A DNA stretch of 64,000 bases from Thunnus maccoyii (lineage: Eukaryota > Chordata > Actinopteri > Scombriformes > Scombridae). The DNA lies in assembly GCF_910596095.1 (NCBI RefSeq), contig NC_056535.1, forward strand, positions 9,093,501-9,157,500. The letters are read 5' to 3'. The notes under the pieces were generated by a model. It had not been told where the DNA came from and searched no databases. It saw only the letters and a program-made list of their open reading frames with translations. The first letter of the stretch is position 1. Each line of letters opens with the position of its first letter. Both the position numbers and the translations under genes were made by a program. This document shows positions 21,451 to 33,899 of the stretch, in pieces.

Positions 21451-24370
21451 CACACTGTATGTCTCAAAGAACTTGTAGCAACTGTACTCTTGTTAGGATG
21501 TACAACCAATATGTAATAATATGGTGATAATTGAGAATAGATGCAAACAGTCTTTATGTTTGGAGATTTGGACCTTGAATTTGATCTGCTGTATCAAGTT
21601 AAAGGCACGTTAAAGTTATTCACATAAAAAAGAGCTCTAGATGAAACAAGCTATTTCTGTGTTTCTTCACTTCATACTGATTTCCTGTTGTGTTGAGAAG
21701 AAACACTGATGTAAATAGACCTTTAACAGCACCAGAATAATTTAAACTTTGTTTTTGTCCTGTGATAATCTGTGTAGTTAAAGCAAGAGTTGGGACTGAT
21801 AGCGAGTTCACTTTGTCCAATTTACAAGTAGGCCACTGACAACAGTTCAATATCTGTATCCGAACAGACAGTGTTGTTAGTTGCTGTTATTTAATGCAGC
21901 AGCTTACAGTTCATTGATGACAGTCAGCCTATTGATACTGATACACACACAGACAGTATCTCACTGTTGTATTGACAAGGTTGAAGGCAGTGTGTATAAC
22001 ACAGTTGTTTGTCATTGATTAGAGGGTGGCTACTGATTGCACCTGCGGGAAATCAACTCAACGGCTAAAATCACTGTTTCTCTTCTGTTTAATTTATCAA
22101 GAGGTGAAAATTTGAGCATCAAGTGTTTAAAAACATTTGATGACGAACCTACAAGTCGAGAGCGCAAAACAAAAAACCCACAACAAATTGACTCTCAACT
22201 ATCACCCTCTGCACAACTTTACTCTGGCAACCAGACATTCGCTTGAGTGATGGACTCATTTTCTCCCTGTTTCTGTTGCCGTGGCAACCACACTACAAGG
22301 GTAGATTAATGAGGGCACAGGTGCTATAGTATTGAAGTGTGTGACACCAAGCTCTTTGGTGACAACATGCTAGTGATGGTGAGATAGTGGTGTAGTAGAG
22401 TTAAAACATCTCTTAACTACAGAGACAGAGAGTTTGAAACATGTTACATTCCCATGGAAGAGACTAAAGGAGCCAAAAAAAGACACATACTGGTGCTCAT
22501 TTGTCTATTGAGTTGTGAGTCACGATGTCAACAGGAAGTGCAATAATAAAACTGTCTGCCATTGATGTATTGAATATTGCTTCTAATAATCCATATTACA
22601 ATGACTGCTTGTCTTGACTTTCATATGTTCATGTTCTCCCTGGGCATTGTAAACAGCAGAATGTGGAAGGAAATGGAAATCCCCTAAGATCAGCAGCACT
22701 CTTCTTTAAACTATTTTCAGTAATATAAGCAAATTGTAGACTTCTTGGAAACAAGAGGCAAGAAGAAGTTTCTATGACACTGTCTAAGCTAGTGAGAAAG
22801 CAGTTGTTACATTTAGATTTGTGGTTTAGTTTAAAACTGTAAGCCGAGGTATCTTTAGGGCTTGTAAGGAGAAATGGAAGGAGGGACACTTGGGGAATGT
22901 AAAGTGTAAGAAAACAGGGTGCCCGAAAAAAGACCAAAAAACACCAAGTGAAGAATTGATGGTGTGCATGAGCGCCGGCCTGCAGCCACTTTGCTTGACT
23001 CATGTTGGAGGTTTCCAGCTGGTCCCGTCATGAGGTCTGATTTCCACCTGATTTCCACATTCCTGTTTAAAAGAGGGCATGCATCACCTGGAAGCTGGAA
23101 GTGAGCAGAGAGCTGAGACAGATTACAGAAGGGAGTGAGGGAAGGAAGTAGAAAACAAGGGCGAGCCAGCAGCACTGGTAAACAAGATGTCCCAGGGAGC
23201 AGAGGTGGCAGCTTTTTTTTTTTTTTTTTTTCCACAATATAGTCTTGCATCAGCCTTCCCCTATCCGCTGCTGGTTTCCTGGTTTCCTCCACATCCCAAC
23301 AGACTGCCTCATGATTGCCTGAGTGGAAAGCTGTATGATGGCTGCACAGGTTAGATGCTTAGCACTAAAAAGATGTGCAGATATTGCCAATCTTAAAATT
23401 GCAGCAGAAAAGCAATCTGGTCACAGAATGGCACAGCAGCTGATGGAGATTGGAGCTCTATGTGATACACGTGTAATATAGAGATTAATGGTTAGGCTTT
23501 GCAGAGTTTCTATCCTCTGCAGTTTTAGTGTTTTTGTAAGGGCAGGTTTTCTACTTGAAACGACTCTGGTTTCTGAATGTACTACTGTTAAACTTCTTTG
23601 TAAGTTAAAGGCTGAATGGCATTGATGTGAAGCACAAGTGTGAAAAATCAATCAATATGACCCTGCTGTGACCCAAAGTGCCTCATGTCTGACCCTGGAG
23701 AGCACTTTACTGTGCCACACTGTCTCTTTAGCCACAAGCTGGTTATTGAGCATTTCCCCCCTTCTTGAAAAAAGGAGGGTTGGACTCAGGGTCGGATCAG
23801 GTAATGTCTTATAAGGTGCTGTTCATTTCTAAATCTACACAGAATCTTGTTATATAGCCGTGCCACCATTCCTGATAACTTGCTGTGAGTCAGAGGCAGG
23901 TGAGTGTGAAACCAGGTGCATTACTTAAGATTGCTTCCTAATTAAGTCGCCTCTGGGTGGAAGATGCTCACCGGGGAGTGCTCCAGGTGACTGTGTGTGT
24001 GTGTGTGCGTGTGTGTCTCAGTTTTTTAGCTTTACAGAAGGCAATAATCTCACTTAGACCCTGACATACTGAGGTCCAGGAAAAGGTCACGTCAAGGTGA
24101 TACAATTTAATCAGTGGTAGCACTATCTCAGCAACACCTTCTCTCTTTACCCTCTGACAGTGTAATAAGATCGAATATGAGAGCTACAGTGTAACAGAAT
24201 TTCAAAGAAAACTTAATATCTGGTGATGGTGCCAAGAACCAAGGAGTCATATGCTTTTCTGAACATGTTAACACTGGGATCACTTTCTTGCCAAAAACAA
24301 GACACAGTAGGATATAACATGTTAAATTGTGAGCTTTAGAGGTAATGGTTGGTGGGATGGGATTTTGTCA
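21450..24370. other. Non-coding stretch, no gene seen
   Basis: Contains a T(19) run at 23214-23231 and a short (GT)n at 23992-24017. The region 23740-23990 is compositionally complex and might be a regulatory element, but nothing specific can be named. No coding exon is recognised. Confidence 0.5.
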
Positions 24371-24377
24371 TATTTGG

Positions 24378-24530
24378 ACAGAGCCAGGCTAGCTGTATCC
24401 CCCTGTTTCCATTCTTTATGCTAAGCTAAGCTAACCAACTACTGGCTGTAGCTTCATATTTACCCTATGGACTTGAGAGTGGTATTGATCTTCTCATCTA
24501 AAATATCAAACTATCCCTTTAAAAAATGTA
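24378..24530. repeat. Common acanthomorph short repeat, fragment 3
   Basis: The best-preserved copy here: 'gagccaggctagctgtatcc', 'attctttatgctaagctaag', 'ggctgtagcttcatattta', 'gagagtggtattgatcttct', 'aaactatccctttaa'. Two more pieces lie at 16.9 and 21.3 kb. The family is non-coding and very abundant in percomorph genomes, from memory. Confidence 0.7.
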
Positions 24531-24539
24531 AGTCAGAAA

Positions 24540-27400
24540 CCAGTTTAAGATTTTCTGTATCTTCAAAAATATATGCCTCAAAAGCCCCTAATATTATTTT
24601 TACCTCTTTGACTTTGATATGAAAGGTTCTTTTGTTAGTATTTGAGCGTCGGCCTCATCAATCCATTTTACCTTTTCCTTTGCCAAGAACAGCGGAGGAA
24701 CATCTACTGTGCTGGTTTGGTTACAACGGTACCATCACATTGTCTGTGCTATTCTTTCACAAATATGTACACACACAAAAAGCTATGCCGTAGTGATCAT
24801 TTCTGAGAATGTGTTGTTTGATAATAAATTGATCGTATTCCTGGTCACATCTGCCAACAGTTGATGCCAAATATTTTCAGTGCAAAATGCAAAAAGCTAC
24901 ACAAAACCATATGCAGTATGTAAACAAATTCATTTTATTCCGCACAGCACTTGACATCACATTTGGGCCATAATCCTTAATCCTTTGTTTTTGATTCATT
25001 TGGGAGGAGTATCTTTCTTTTGTTTGATCTCATTTTAGCTCCATTTATATGCAAATATTTACAATGTTTAATAAGTTATTTTTTCCATGTGGCCTGTTTA
25101 TGGATGCTTCTTTTGTAGCTTTGTGAATCTTGTTTTAACGCCTGGCAGCAAACTGACATTTTTCAGGATAATCATGTTGAAAGTTTAAAGTTTTCATAAA
25201 TTTAAAGCTCATGTAATCTGTCATTTTACACCAAACCACATATGGAGGAATCTTTAAGATAACAGTAGCTCCAATAAACAAAAAAATGCAATTGAGCCAC
25301 AAGTAACTCTGGAAAATGTAGGAAATCACTGCAGGTTGGGAAATGTGCGCACAAAAATAATTCTAATTTAAACACATAATGAAAAAATAACTCCTGAACA
25401 CCACAAATTGCTCTGATAATAAAATGGATAAATTTGCTTTTTAACAGCGTATCGAAACCTCAGCAGGGGGTGAACTCACAACAGGCACCCTACATTCAGA
25501 GCCACCGTTTGCTCTACACCCTTTTCCCCTCAGGGAAAGGGAAGCCAGAAACAAGAGACTGTATAGCATCTATAATTGAACAGCTATACATCCATGTTTC
25601 CCAGTAGCAGCAGCAGCAGCAGCAGCAAAAAGATTAAAAAGATAATTGGTAGTGAAGATAATCTTGCTATTCCTGAGAGACAGGCTGATGTAACAGGTTG
25701 TCAAAATGAGATATAGTGAGAAGACTGGAAAGCAGAAGAAAGTATATGAATACTGATGGGGAAAATATTTCAATGCGGGATTTTTATGGGGATACTGTTG
25801 AAAATTAGATTTTTATCAACCACACTAAGAAAATAAACTGATTACTTTATGTTTTTGCTTTCAAAATCAATTTTAGTCCAGTGTCATTATCTATATCTGG
25901 CATTTATATGGAGCTCAGAGTCACAGATATCTATTAAAAATATGTCGTCAAATATAATAACAATGTGTCAATTAGCATTAGCATATCCACTTATTTCTGT
26001 TCACGTAAAACATGGGTGTTGACATGAACTCCATATTTTAAAGCATCACAGAATTATAGGAGTTTAAAGAAAATCTGTTTTTCTTCATTAAGATGCAAAG
26101 TTATGCAGCAAGGTGCCTGAAAATCTAACCAGAGCATAAACGCAACAAAGGGAAGCTGTAGGGAAAGTAAGAAGTTTCTGTCACGTACTGTCGTTGAGAG
26201 TCAGACGTCACTGTGGTGGCAGGACAGAAAAAGTGATTGGGGTGGGTTTTCAAAAATGAAATCTTTTCTAAAGTATCTGTAATGGGATTACTATAATCCC
26301 ATCACATTACTTTCAGGTGATTTTGGATGAGATGCAATAGAAGAGAAGACAGCATCCCTCTTCTGGCCTCTGGTACTCTGAACATTCCCCCTTTGTGCCA
26401 AAAAGGCAGTTTCCATCACTTGTCATGACAATGCCACCACAAAGCTCAGCACAGAGCTGTTTCTAACAAGGCATTACTTAGGACAAAGAACACAAGAATA
26501 GAAATGACAGCATTCAAGAGTACACAGAACATGTACTTTCCCTCTATCGATAAACACCCACTGAAGTGTGTGTGTGTGTGTGTGTGAGAGAGAGACAGTA
26601 AATAGACTCCCTATTGAGACATCAAGCTGTTATTTGAGCTCTCTCTCCAGTCAACACGCCATGATGGAGACAAAATGTCATGTTAGAGCAAAACACTTGC
26701 AGACCACTACTCATCCTCAGCACAGTCGGCTTACGAGAGTGAGACACACAGACATACACATCACTACAGACGTGCAGAAACACACACACACGCAAACACA
26801 CAGTTTGTTGTACAGCAAGACACCTGCTGAGCCTAAGTGGTCCTGCGGCTGTAGGTGAATACAGCGAGGACCTCATCCGATGCAGTGTTGGAGTATATCA
26901 CAGGTTTTTCTCTGCCAGCAGATGTAAATGTAAAACAAATGTAAAATAAATATGTACAGAATACAGGATCCCCTACTACATTTGACTTCCAGTTGGTTGT
27001 CTGCTTTTAAGATGCCAGTTCTTCAGTAGAACAATCCCCTTGTGGAGGTCATGACATTGACCTTCAAATGGGAGGACAACTACTTCAGTGAAATTATGTT
27101 TATACCTTTAAAGATTAATACCATAATAGTAGTTATGTGTTTTCAGTTGCAATGGATCTTCTAAATGTAAATAAATGGTTCTATACCATCAATGAGCCAA
27201 TTTTATACAATAATTATGGAAACAAAAAAAATATAAAACATGATTGCACATGTCAGTAATTGTGCAGCCCTATTGGTTTATAACTGTATATTAAGACATC
27301 TATGTTTTATCTTTATATTTAGGGAACAATGTGACATGTTGGGAAATAATCAGATTGTAGAAACTGTGAGAAGATTCCTTAATGGCAGATACAATAATAT
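24540..27400. other. Non-coding stretch with microsatellites, no gene seen
   Basis: Includes a (CAG)n run at 25605-25627, (GT)n at 26565-26586 and a CA-rich patch at 26780-26803. Open frames are under 100 codons and compositionally biased. The CAG run is not in a convincing exon. Confidence 0.5.
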
Positions 27401-27439
27401 TCACTGTTCTCATGTCAACAGATCCATCTCCATGACAAT

Positions 27440-29050
27440 GAAACAGGGGATCTGGGGGTTCTCCCCCAGAAAAAAATTTGCGATTTGAATCCCATTTCAT
27501 GTATTTCTACATATATTTAGGGACTACAAAAACTAATATAAAATCAGGGAAATGATTAAGTTGGTCATCATGCTAAATTCTGCCAGAATAGCACTAAATA
27601 TGCATAAGAAAAAACTTTACTTTCTACCTTTTATGATTAAAGACAGACAGTCAATTAGTCAAACTTTTAATATAAATAACATTTTCCTCCTTTCAACCCC
27701 ATCTATTTATCCAAACTCCCTTGGTCCATCCTTCAATACTAACCAAACACATTCCTAATGTACTCATTCGCAAGGATAAAGTCCTGGCAAATTTTCCCTT
27801 GCTGACTTCATCCAGTATTTCTTTGTGAATGTGACAGACTGCTACACTGTTTAGGTGAATTTGCACCATTGTGATTCTCAGCCAGGTCTTCAGCCTCCTC
27901 GGAGCACTGAAGCTTTTCTCTGCTTCAGCAGAGGCTTCAGGAACAACCATAAAAAGTTGTACAAGTGCTTCTACTTGGGTGAAAAGGCCACAGACCTCAG
28001 GCAACTGATTCCTCAGAATAGCAGAGGCCTCTGAAGTGGCTGTGTATGGGTATTGGAGCTTAAACATATTCAACTGCACCTCCAGTGACTCTGATTTGAC
28101 TCAGGATACTGGTCCACCATTGCAGTGTCCATCTTCCTAGTTAGGAGGACTTCCTCCAGCTTTGCCAACGTTTTCAGGACACCCTGATCAAACGTCTCCT
28201 TCACCTGAACGTCCACAATATCCAGCACCTTGAAGAAATCAGCTCTGTAGTATTCTTCTGGGGTTGCGTGGTGAGTGTGCAGTAGTGGAACTACCAATGA
28301 AGAGTTTTAAAGGACGGCAGATGTGGGGCATGGTTATGGGCTAAATATTTAGCTTGTTGATCATCTCCATTGCGTGGCTGTACCTCTCCTGGAACTTCTC
28401 CTCAGTTCTCTTCACACTCTGCTGCAGAGAGCTTTCCAGACATGGTTTCTGTTGGCTTCTGCAGTGTGCAATTAAGGAACTCCAACTCCTCGATTACTTC
28501 AGTGGTGAGCATGAGTCCTAGCACTGTGGTGCCTCTTTCAAATCTCTCCAGTAGCCCTCTTGTAAGCTTACCAGTGTTTGGGGTATCCTCTTGGGCCATG
28601 TCCTCTAAGCTGAGTAGCACAGATTCGTACAGATGTAGCACAGACCAGAATACTGGAGTCCTGGCTGTCCATCTTGTTTGACACAAGGGCCGCAGGTTGC
28701 TATGTTCACAAATTTAGTTTTGTACTCGCCTGATAAACTGTGCCAGCCAAGCTTGTGGAGCCAATCCAGGGCATCAGTTGTCAGTAATGATGTACAATCA
28801 GCCAGGGTGACCAGATTTACACAGTGGGGGCCACAGTGTACATACAAAGCCAGTAGCTACATATCCCTTATCCTGGCCTGTGCTCCCCTGCTGTTGCCTG
28901 ACATGTTTGCTGCTCCATCATATGTTTGTCCACGCAAACCAGACAGTGGAATATTCAAGCACAGCAACACATCGGTGGCAACTTTTGCTAGGTTTTCCCC
29001 AATTGTGCTTGAGACTTCTTAAAACCCCAAGAAGGCCTCTTGGGGGGCCA
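27440..29050 (-). mobile_element. hAT-type DNA transposon relic (ZMYM1-like transposase)
   Basis: Minus-strand fragments, N- to C-terminal from right to left, match the hAT transposases that vertebrate ZMYM1-like proteins descend from: GQTYDGAANMSGNSRG (about 28890-28935), VHCGPHCVNLVTLAD (28790-28850), a middle section at 28402-28690, and the dimerisation region EAEKSFSAPRRLKTWLR (27880-27930). The frame is broken at several places (at least four fragments) and at least one in-frame stop lies just after the first block, so it cannot encode a working enzyme. The plus-strand hairpin CTGGGGG-TTCT-CCCCCAG at about 27448-27465 probably belongs to the same element. The outer ends are not resolved. 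Confidence 0.75.
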
Positions 29051-29059
29051 AATTATGGT

Positions 29060-30180
29060 CTACATACTAGACACATATGGCTTCCTGTTCAGTACCTTCT
29101 ATGTCCTTGTCCACCCCCCCAGGTCACATTATGCCCCAAATACTAAATATTGCACTGACCAACACAGAATGCACAGAGCAAGACCCTTGTTTTTCTGCTG
29201 AATACAACTTAATCTGTAAATGCAACATTTACATATTATCACTTTAGGAAGTTGATATGGTGAAGCAACATCAGAATTTATTTTGAGTTTCTGGCTTCCC
29301 TCCAATATTCACTGTCCATCTAGCTCTGTTTGTGTCTTCACCAAGTCCTGAAAAATAAAATACAATAACTGTCTCTTTAGCTGTTAAATGCTCCACTATA
29401 TTCACCATCTAATTGCTAACTTTGTCTGGTGCTGGACAGGTAGAGTGCAGTAGACCGTAAAACTAAAACAATTAGCTTGAAGATGCTAAAATGCTCTGTA
29501 GAGCTGAGAGGAACTGCACACTCTACAAGTGGCCCCTCACATTCCACACCGTCACTTGACCCCATCATCTATGATGTAAAAAATATTATTATTTGACACA
29601 CTGTCCATTCCTTGACAATATAACAGGTATGTCACATGATTACTCTATACATACACATATGTGCACATACTTCCTCCAGACACCATCTTAACCCTCACCG
29701 CTGTGTTAACACAGCAAGGGTATGACCGGGGTCATGAGTCTGCTTCACTCTGATTGGATTATTGACCCTTTGTCCAGGGTTTTTACAGCCCTTAATTGTG
29801 GCTGTTGTTAAAGCTGCATCCATACTTTCTATGCAGAAATCCAATTATCATTTCTGTCCAAGTCATAAATATTTTGGCTCATTTCATAATGGAGCGGAGG
29901 AGCAGCTGGAAACAGCGAGGAGGGCAGCATGAAATATGGAGAAATACAGAGATTGCTCTGAGGGAAAATATGGGGTGGAAGATGAGGGGAAGTAAAATCA
30001 AGAAAAACTCTGCTTTGCTTGAGAATTTCATCTTAAATGTATGCATATTTTTGAAGGCTGAAGGACAATCTGAGAGATGGGGACACTAGAGCGCACATGA
30101 TGGAGTAGACATAATTTCCTAGAGTAAAAGTAAAAGCTGAACAAACCTAAGGAGAACACAGAGAAATGGAGAACATTACC
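29060..30180. other. Non-coding stretch, no gene seen
   Basis: AT-rich sequence. The only structure noticed is a perfect 16-bp palindrome GCTGTGTTAACACAGC at 29700-29715. Part of it may be decayed upstream sequence of the L1-type element that becomes recognisable at 30.19 kb. Confidence 0.4.
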
Positions 30181-30185
30181 TACCT

Positions 30186-31420
30186 CCTTGATTGGCTGTG
30201 TGAATGCTGTTAAAATGGTTTCCTTGCCAAGAATTTTATATTTATTTCAGAACGTCCCCATTTTCATCCCTAAATCTTTCTATAAGACAATTGATTCTAT
30301 CATTATGCCTTTCAACTGGGGATATAAAGCACACAGAATCTCAAACCACCTTCAGAGGCCAAGGGAACAAGGAGGCCTGGGGTTACCATGATTTTTATAT
30401 TATTACTGGGCAGCTAATGTTAGAGTTATGGTATACTGGCAGTATGGATGTTAAAATGGAGACATGTCTGACCTGCCCCTCTGGCTGGCCATTGAAAAAA
30501 AGCCTAACCTCTAAGACTTCTCTCCCTGCTCTCTTTTCATCACTTAGGCCTCCTATTGCTTTTAAGAAGGATAATTTCATCCTGTCCAACGCTCAGAGAA
30601 TCTGGAAATTAGAAAATCTTGTGAGCTTCCAAACACATCAATATATGCCCCAATTTGGCACAACCACGCTTCTTGCCATCTTTAGCAGACACTGTCTTTA
30701 GAGAGTGGAGCCGTAAAGGTATAGCCACTGTAAAAGATCTTTACATAAACGGACACTTTGTGTCAGTTGAACAATTACAATCCAAATACAATTCTCACAC
30801 TTTGTGTGCATCTTCACAAGCAAACAACACTAATCCACCTCCAAAATAAAACAAGCATGGGAAGAAGAACTGAACATTGAAACTGACGATAATATCTGGG
30901 TGAAGCACTAGAAAGAATAAAATCCTGCTCTGTTAACACCAGGCTCCAACTGTTCCAATTCAAAGTAAAATATAGGACTACATTACCCTAAGGCTAAACT
31001 ACACAGAATTTTTTCCTGATCTCTCACCTTTATGCAGTAGGTGCACGGGTGCTGAGGGTACTCTTGACTACCATTTCTGGATATACCTAAAACTCAATAA
31101 ATTTTTGTGTCTCCTATTTCAATGGTAGTCCACTGTTTTTAATCTCACTTTAACCCCTGACCCTGAAACTTCTCCATGGAAAATTTAGACCACAGTGCTC
31201 ACACAGCCTTGGTGTACAGCATGATAGTTGCAAAGAGATGAAGAGATGCATTTTGAAACTACTGAAAGCTGACTCAGTCCCCCAGTTTGAGACCTGGTTA
31301 AGGTAATTGGCAGGTATCTTGCATGTAGAAAGACTGAGATACAAACTGTCTGGCAATACTCAGATGTTTTTCAGAATATGGAACCCAGTGATTAGTTTTA
31401 ATGTTATATATGAAAGGTGA
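30186..31420 (+). mobile_element. L1-type LINE fragment, C-terminal end of ORF2
   Basis: Plus-strand translation recovers the conserved end of an L1-like reverse transcriptase ORF: INAVKMVSLPRILYLFQN-type start (30205-30255), LQRPREQGGLGLP (30350-30390), PSLADTVFREWSRKGI (30668-30720), SCSVNTRLQLFQFKV (30920-30970), KLHRIF-DLSPLCSRCTGAEGTLDYHFW (30990-31080), and a tail ILHVERLRYKLSGN (31318-31360). The reading frame shifts several times and stops occur, so the copy is dead. It is 5'-truncated like most LINE insertions. Confidence 0.85.
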
Positions 31421-31424
31421 ATCT

Positions 31425-32285
31425 GAGAGATTACTTGCACACACAGCAAGTGAGTTGTCTACTTGAGCCATTGACTAATACACTCGGTATTGGGAAATAA
31501 ATCCATTATTCAGGCAGACTCTCCCAAACAGTAGATGGGCAATTTAGGTTTGAGCAAAGCATCCAGGCTCTCAGTAAGGGCCTTTATGTTGTCCTGTTAG
31601 CTGAATTATTTATTTCTGAGCTGAAATATGGACTTGAAATAGCCAGCCATTGAAAACCTGAGCTGGGGAAAGAGGCAGCGAGAAGAAAAGAGAGAGAAAA
31701 GAGGAGATAGAGACAAAAGAAAAGGCGCATGTTGTAACTGACAGATGACAGATGCTGAACAGAAAAGCCACTTGGTGAAAAATGATGAGGTTACTTAACT
31801 GCAGACACTCCACACGAACACACACACGAACACACACACACACAGGTTTCCGGTCGTCACATGTCCAGCAGGATTTGGTTTCTCTCCTTCATGTTCACAA
31901 TCAAAGCCGTCCACAACAGAACACGGGGATGGTGCAGTGGAGACACAACTCAGATCCTTTCGCTTTCATCAAGACTTTTTCTCTTTGCTCTCCTCCACCT
32001 CCACACTGTTGCAACTGACCCCTCCCTTCTTCATTACTTCTCATCTCGCCTGCTGTGTCTTACTGCATTTTGTCTCACTTTCACAGTCTTTATTTGTCCT
32101 CTGTACATCTCTCTTTTAACTTATTTTGTTCTTTGCTTGTGACAAACAGCTGAGAGAGAAACTGTGCTCAGCAGCATGCGGATTGTATGAAAGAGTAAAT
32201 CTTATTTATTTGAATCCGTCAGGGCAGATTGTAGTTCTGAGATGCTGAGCAGCAAAATGCCCCATCTGACAAAAATCTATAATGG
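31425..32285. other. Non-coding stretch with (CA)n, no gene seen
   Basis: Contains a CA-rich patch at 31810-31843 and GA-rich sequence at 31670-31715. Nothing recognisable as a gene. Confidence 0.5.
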
Positions 32286-32289
32286 TAGA

Positions 32290-32600
32290 TAACTAACTGG
32301 AAGTAATGATTATTTTTATTATTGATTTATATGCCAATTGTTTATGCAATTAATCATTTTGGTCTACAAATGTCAGAAAATAGTGAAAAATGCCAATAAC
32401 CATTGCCAGGGTTCCAAGGTGGTGTCTTTTAATTGCTTCTTTTTTCCACCTAACAGTCCAAAACCCAAATATATTCAATTCACAATGATATTGGACAAAG
32501 AAAACCAGCAAATATTCACATTTTTGGCATTTTGCTAAAAGAATTACTTCAACCAGTCATTCATTAATTATCAAAATTGTTGCAGATTAACTGTGATCAA
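32290..32600 (-). repeat. Dispersed teleost repeat, inverted copy
   Basis: The reverse complement shows the same blocks in the same order as 1990-2300 ('ttttgataattaatga', 'tttgctggttttctttgtcc', 'gaattgaatatatttgg', 'gttttggactgtta', 'tttttcactattttctgaca'). The head and tail here are better kept than in the 2.0-kb copy. Confidence 0.65.
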
Positions 32601-32609
32601 GCGCTAAGT

Positions 32610-33640
32610 TAAACTTGACCACATTTCGATGAAATAAGTCAGAACAAAAGTTGCAGGAAACTAAATCCTCTCTATCTAAAAATGTGCATATATGTTGTAC
32701 CTGGGGGTAAAACAACTGAATCAGATTCTTAACCGACCAAATGCAAGTCCTATATGCTTGCCCTTATGCTTCTCATTCTGCCCTTAAATGAATGATTAGA
32801 GAGTTTAACCATTGGATTGAGTTGTAATTCAGGTGTTTTCTCCCTAAAATTGCAAAAGAAGGGCAGATAAAACCATAAATCTTCAGTAAATTGACCCTGA
32901 AGGGCAGTGAGAATAAATATTTTAGGGCATGTTTTTTTCCCTATAGGCTGTTGGCACACACACAACTAAATAAAAATGCAAAACATTGCAAACACACACC
33001 ATCCACACAGACAACCACACTTTGATGTGCAGTATGCATGGTGAGATGTTTCCAGCGGACTGCAGAGAGGACTCCCTCAGGAGCGTGGGAGAAACACACA
33101 GCCTCAGAGCCCGTAACTGTGTCAAGCACCTACTCCCACATGCAGCCAGAGGATTCAAATAAAACCCAGATTCCTCTGCTAAATCGATATTTCGTGGAGC
33201 GTGTTCAGCCAAACAACACACAGAGCTGCGCGCTATGCACTGCACGGCAAGGGCGCAAATAATCACCCCCTGGAGCAAATACATTTATAAAGTTGTCTGT
33301 AATAATGTAATATTGAACAATTTCCTCCAGTTTACAGTTTTAAATATCCACACGACATGCAGGTTATAAATTTGGATTAAAATTGCGCTGCGTAAAAGTT
33401 CAATTAAGGCATTTTCGAAAGTTACACAGGTGCTTTAATATGTTATATTTAACTGAACGCTCCTATTACACCAAAGTGGAACATCTGCCCTTTTAATTGG
33501 CAGTTGAACTGGATTGGTGGAGGCTACCTGGCCGGCTGCACAATTTTTCAGTAAAATGTCTTAATCAGACACACGTTTCGCTCGACGAACTGACTTGTTA
33601 CAGATTCAAAAGCACATGATTCTGTAGAAAACTGCACTCT
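32610..33640. other. Non-coding stretch, no gene seen
   Basis: Slightly CpG-richer than the surroundings from 33040 to 33290 and from 33480 onward. A 120-codon minus-strand open frame (32922-33284) begins with a hydrophobic run but matches no family I know and has no supporting splice structure. Confidence 0.4.
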
Positions 33641-33643
33641 TAC

Positions 33644-33860
33644 CTCTTGAGTCGGAGCAGTGCGCTCAGCGATCCATGTCCGCAACCTGTGTGTTGATGG
33701 GAAGCGTCCCTTCTGCCCTGTGGAGCAGCCGAGCACATGCTCAACAGCAGCAGTAGCAGCAGCTCCAGCAGGGGCCACTGAGAACAGCAGCTCAGTGGGA
33801 CGGACGGACGGCTCCACAGTCCACAGACTGATCTCAGGCTCCTGACAGATCCACAAAGGA
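33644..33860 (-). other. Candidate first exon of a minus-strand transcript (possibly gpr22 leader)
   Basis: A CpG-containing block that, on the minus strand, ends in CAAGAG followed by GTAAGAG, an excellent 5' splice site (GT at 33643-33642). There is no ATG opening a long frame. One frame contains a Leu-rich stretch (ELLLLLLLSMCSAAP) that looks like a signal peptide but has a stop upstream and no start, unless a further exon joins at the internal CTCAG near 33770. The next minus-strand gene downstream is gpr22, whose coding exon has an unpaired 3' splice acceptor at 19522, so this may be its leader exon across a 14-kb intron. That link is inference. Confidence 0.3.
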
Positions 33861-33899
33861 CCCTGTTGTCAGGATGACTTCAGCTGACTGAAGGAGAAG

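Noticed and set aside
25605-25627. CAG repeat as a possible polyglutamine or polyalanine exon
   Set aside because: The surrounding frame is AT-rich, without splice sites or homology.
29700-29715. Perfect 16-bp palindrome GCTGTGTTAACACAGC
   Set aside because: Isolated, short, and of a size expected a few times by chance or as a transposon remnant; no associated feature.
32922-33284. 120-codon minus-strand frame with a hydrophobic start
   Set aside because: No homology, no splice structure, CpG content equal to surroundings.
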